Part shown: positions 6,237 through 6,599 of the stretch, piece after piece | How positions within the stretch are numbered: the stretch's first letter is position 1 | How the letters are laid out: each line of letters opens with the position of its first letter | Assembly (NCBI GenBank): GCA_946480295.1 | Contig: CAMLIT010000171.1 | Span: 1 to 6,599 of the forward strand | Source of the DNA: an uncultured Gemmatimonadota bacterium | GTDB taxonomy: Bacteria; Gemmatimonadota; Gemmatimonadetes; Gemmatimonadales; Gemmatimonadaceae | Direction of reading: 5' to 3' | DNA: 6,599 bases | Program-made: the position numbers and the translations under genes | The notes under the pieces: model-generated | What the model was told of the DNA's origin: nothing | The model's input: only the letters and a program-made list of their open reading frames with translations | Database searches by the model: none

Positions 6237-6261
6237 GTGTAGCCGCAATGTGTAGCCGCAA
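6237..6261. repeat. 12-bp perfect direct repeat, 13-bp period
   Basis: GTGTAGCCGCAA occurs at 6237-6248 and again at 6250-6261, separated by a single T. The second copy ends 2 nt before the GGAAAG ribosome binding site of sucB. It may be a recent replication-slippage duplication or a pair of regulator half-sites in the sucB leader. Confidence 0.8.
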
Positions 6262-6263
6262 GC

Positions 6264-6269
6264 GGAAAG
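6264..6269 (+). promoter_or_regulatory. Ribosome binding site of sucB
   Basis: The purine-rich GGAAAG lies 7 nt before the ATG at 6277. It is only a moderate Shine-Dalgarno match, but its spacing is right, and the ATG begins the conserved lipoyl-domain strand (TEIKVPPLGES), so the start is well supported. Confidence 0.55.
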
Positions 6270-6276
6270 CCTGCTC

Positions 6277-6599
6277 ATGACCGAAATCAAAGTCCCCCCG
6301 CTCGGGGAGTCGATTGTCGAAGCCACGGTATCGCGGTGGCTGAAGAACGAGGGCGACGCGATCGCGCCAGGCGACACGCTCGTCGAGCTCGAGACGGACA
6401 AGATCACCGTCGAGGTCCCGGCGATTTCGGCCGGGGTGCTGACGAAGCGGCTGCACGGCGAGGGGGACGTGGTGAAGGTCGGCGACGTGCTCGCGCAGGT
6501 GGACGAGACGGCGGTAGGCGGGAGGCGGGAGGCGGGGGGCGGGACGGCGGCTCCGGCTGCGGCGCCCGCCGCAGCGTCCGCGCCCGCGACCGCGACAGC
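6277..6599 (+). CDS. sucB: 2-oxoglutarate dehydrogenase E2 (dihydrolipoamide succinyltransferase), N-terminal fragment
   Basis: The first 107 codons are visible and the gene runs off the window edge. Residues 1-77 form a biotinyl/lipoyl domain: KVPPLGES at 5-12, then ETDK (39-42) with K42 as the lipoylated lysine, followed by ITVEVPA and closing with GDVLAQVDE. The KVPPLGES opening and ETDK-ITVEVPA hairpin resemble the succinyltransferase E2 (SucB/OdhB) more than the pyruvate dehydrogenase E2, but the catalytic domain is not visible, so another 2-oxoacid dehydrogenase E2 is possible. In the family, lipoyl-lysine carries the succinyl group from E1 to CoA in the TCA cycle, in the cytosol. From residue 79 the flexible linker starts. 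Its first part, VGGRREAGGG, is Gly/Arg-rich and encoded by a heptamer repeat, and an ordinary Ala/Pro linker (TAAPAAAPAAASAPATA) follows. No E1 gene (sucA) lies upstream; the neighbour there is a divergent dehydrogenase. Confidence 0.88.
   Translation, partial: MTEIKVPPLGESIVEATVSRWLKNEGDAIAPGDTLVELETDKITVEVPAISAGVLTKRLHGEGDVVKVGDVLAQVDETAVGGRREAGGGTAAPAAAPAAASAPATAT
6510..6544 (+). repeat. Five-unit 7-bp tandem repeat (GGCGGGA) inside sucB linker
   Basis: Five consecutive heptamers are present: GGCGGTA, GGCGGGA (twice), GGCGGGG and GGCGGGA. They encode the Gly/Arg-rich start of the E2 linker. Seven is not a multiple of three, so gain or loss of one unit would shift the frame. The G runs at 6520-6522, 6527-6529, 6534-6539 and 6541-6543, with loops of up to 4 nt, fit the G3+N1-7 pattern of an intramolecular G-quadruplex on the coding strand. 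Confidence 0.8.

Larger units (their letters stand above)
6106..6276. promoter_or_regulatory. Divergent intergenic region between MDR dehydrogenase and sucB
   Basis: This 171-bp gap separates the divergent starts at 6105 and 6277. It contains an AT-rich core near 6118-6125, the 12-bp tandem repeat at 6237-6261 and the sucB ribosome binding site. The remainder is GC-rich with only short inverted repeats. The gap is too short for an additional gene of the kind seen nearby, and I find no convincing small reading frame in it. Confidence 0.5.

Noticed and set aside
5017..6255. 412-codon plus-strand frame opposite the MDR dehydrogenase
   Set aside because: The minus strand encodes a full-length MDR enzyme with clear motifs. 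The plus frame is low-complexity and extends through the divergent promoter region.
6093..6456. Minus-strand frames of 80 and 104 codons across the sucB start
   Set aside because: They are antisense to the lipoyl domain with its ETDK motif and have no recognisable features.

Overview
The window is strongly GC-rich (about 70% or more by eye), with codons that nearly always end in G or C. Protein styles seen here, namely TPR/FG-GAP/ASPIC-UnbV (CRTAC1-like) proteins, a short zinc-ribbon protein and a 2-oxoglutarate dehydrogenase E2, are typical of Gemmatimonadota or Acidobacteriota-like soil bacteria. Gemmatimonadota is my best guess. This is inference from protein style, as there is no rRNA or marker gene to confirm it. 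The region looks chromosomal. I see no rRNA, tRNA, CRISPR array, insertion sequence or phage gene.

Left part (1-3896): two divergent genes share a 130-bp control region. On the minus strand is the N-terminus of a secreted CRTAC1-family protein, cut off by the window edge. On the plus strand is a very large predicted lipoprotein of about 1186 residues. Its order is lipobox, TPR repeats, a seven-blade FG-GAP/VCBS propeller with DxDxDG calcium loops, an ASPIC/UnbV domain, and a long conserved C-terminal region of unknown function. Both proteins begin their propeller region with the same kind of entry motif, so they are probably related proteins of one cell-surface system. A GC-rich hairpin in a 54-bp gap separates this block from the convergent genes that follow.

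Middle part (3951-6105, all minus strand): read in the direction of transcription, an MDR-family zinc-type/quinone-oxidoreductase-like dehydrogenase is followed, with a 4-nt ATGA overlap, by a 74-residue zinc-ribbon-like protein. After an 86-bp gap comes a multi-pass membrane protein of the MscS-related 'conserved TM helix' type. That protein lacks the usual cytosolic MscS cage and ends in a charged helix-like tail.

Right part (6106-6599): a 171-bp divergent intergenic region holds overlapping AT-rich -10-like elements on both strands and a perfect 12-bp tandem duplication. It leads into the start of sucB/odhB, the E2 (dihydrolipoamide succinyltransferase) of 2-oxoglutarate dehydrogenase, cut by the window edge. 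Its interdomain linker contains a 7-bp tandem repeat with G-quadruplex potential.

There is no obvious defence system or large novel cassette. The most unusual items are the composite surface lipoprotein with its uncharacterised C-terminal region, the divergent CRTAC1 pair, and the frame-breaking heptamer repeat inside a central metabolic gene.
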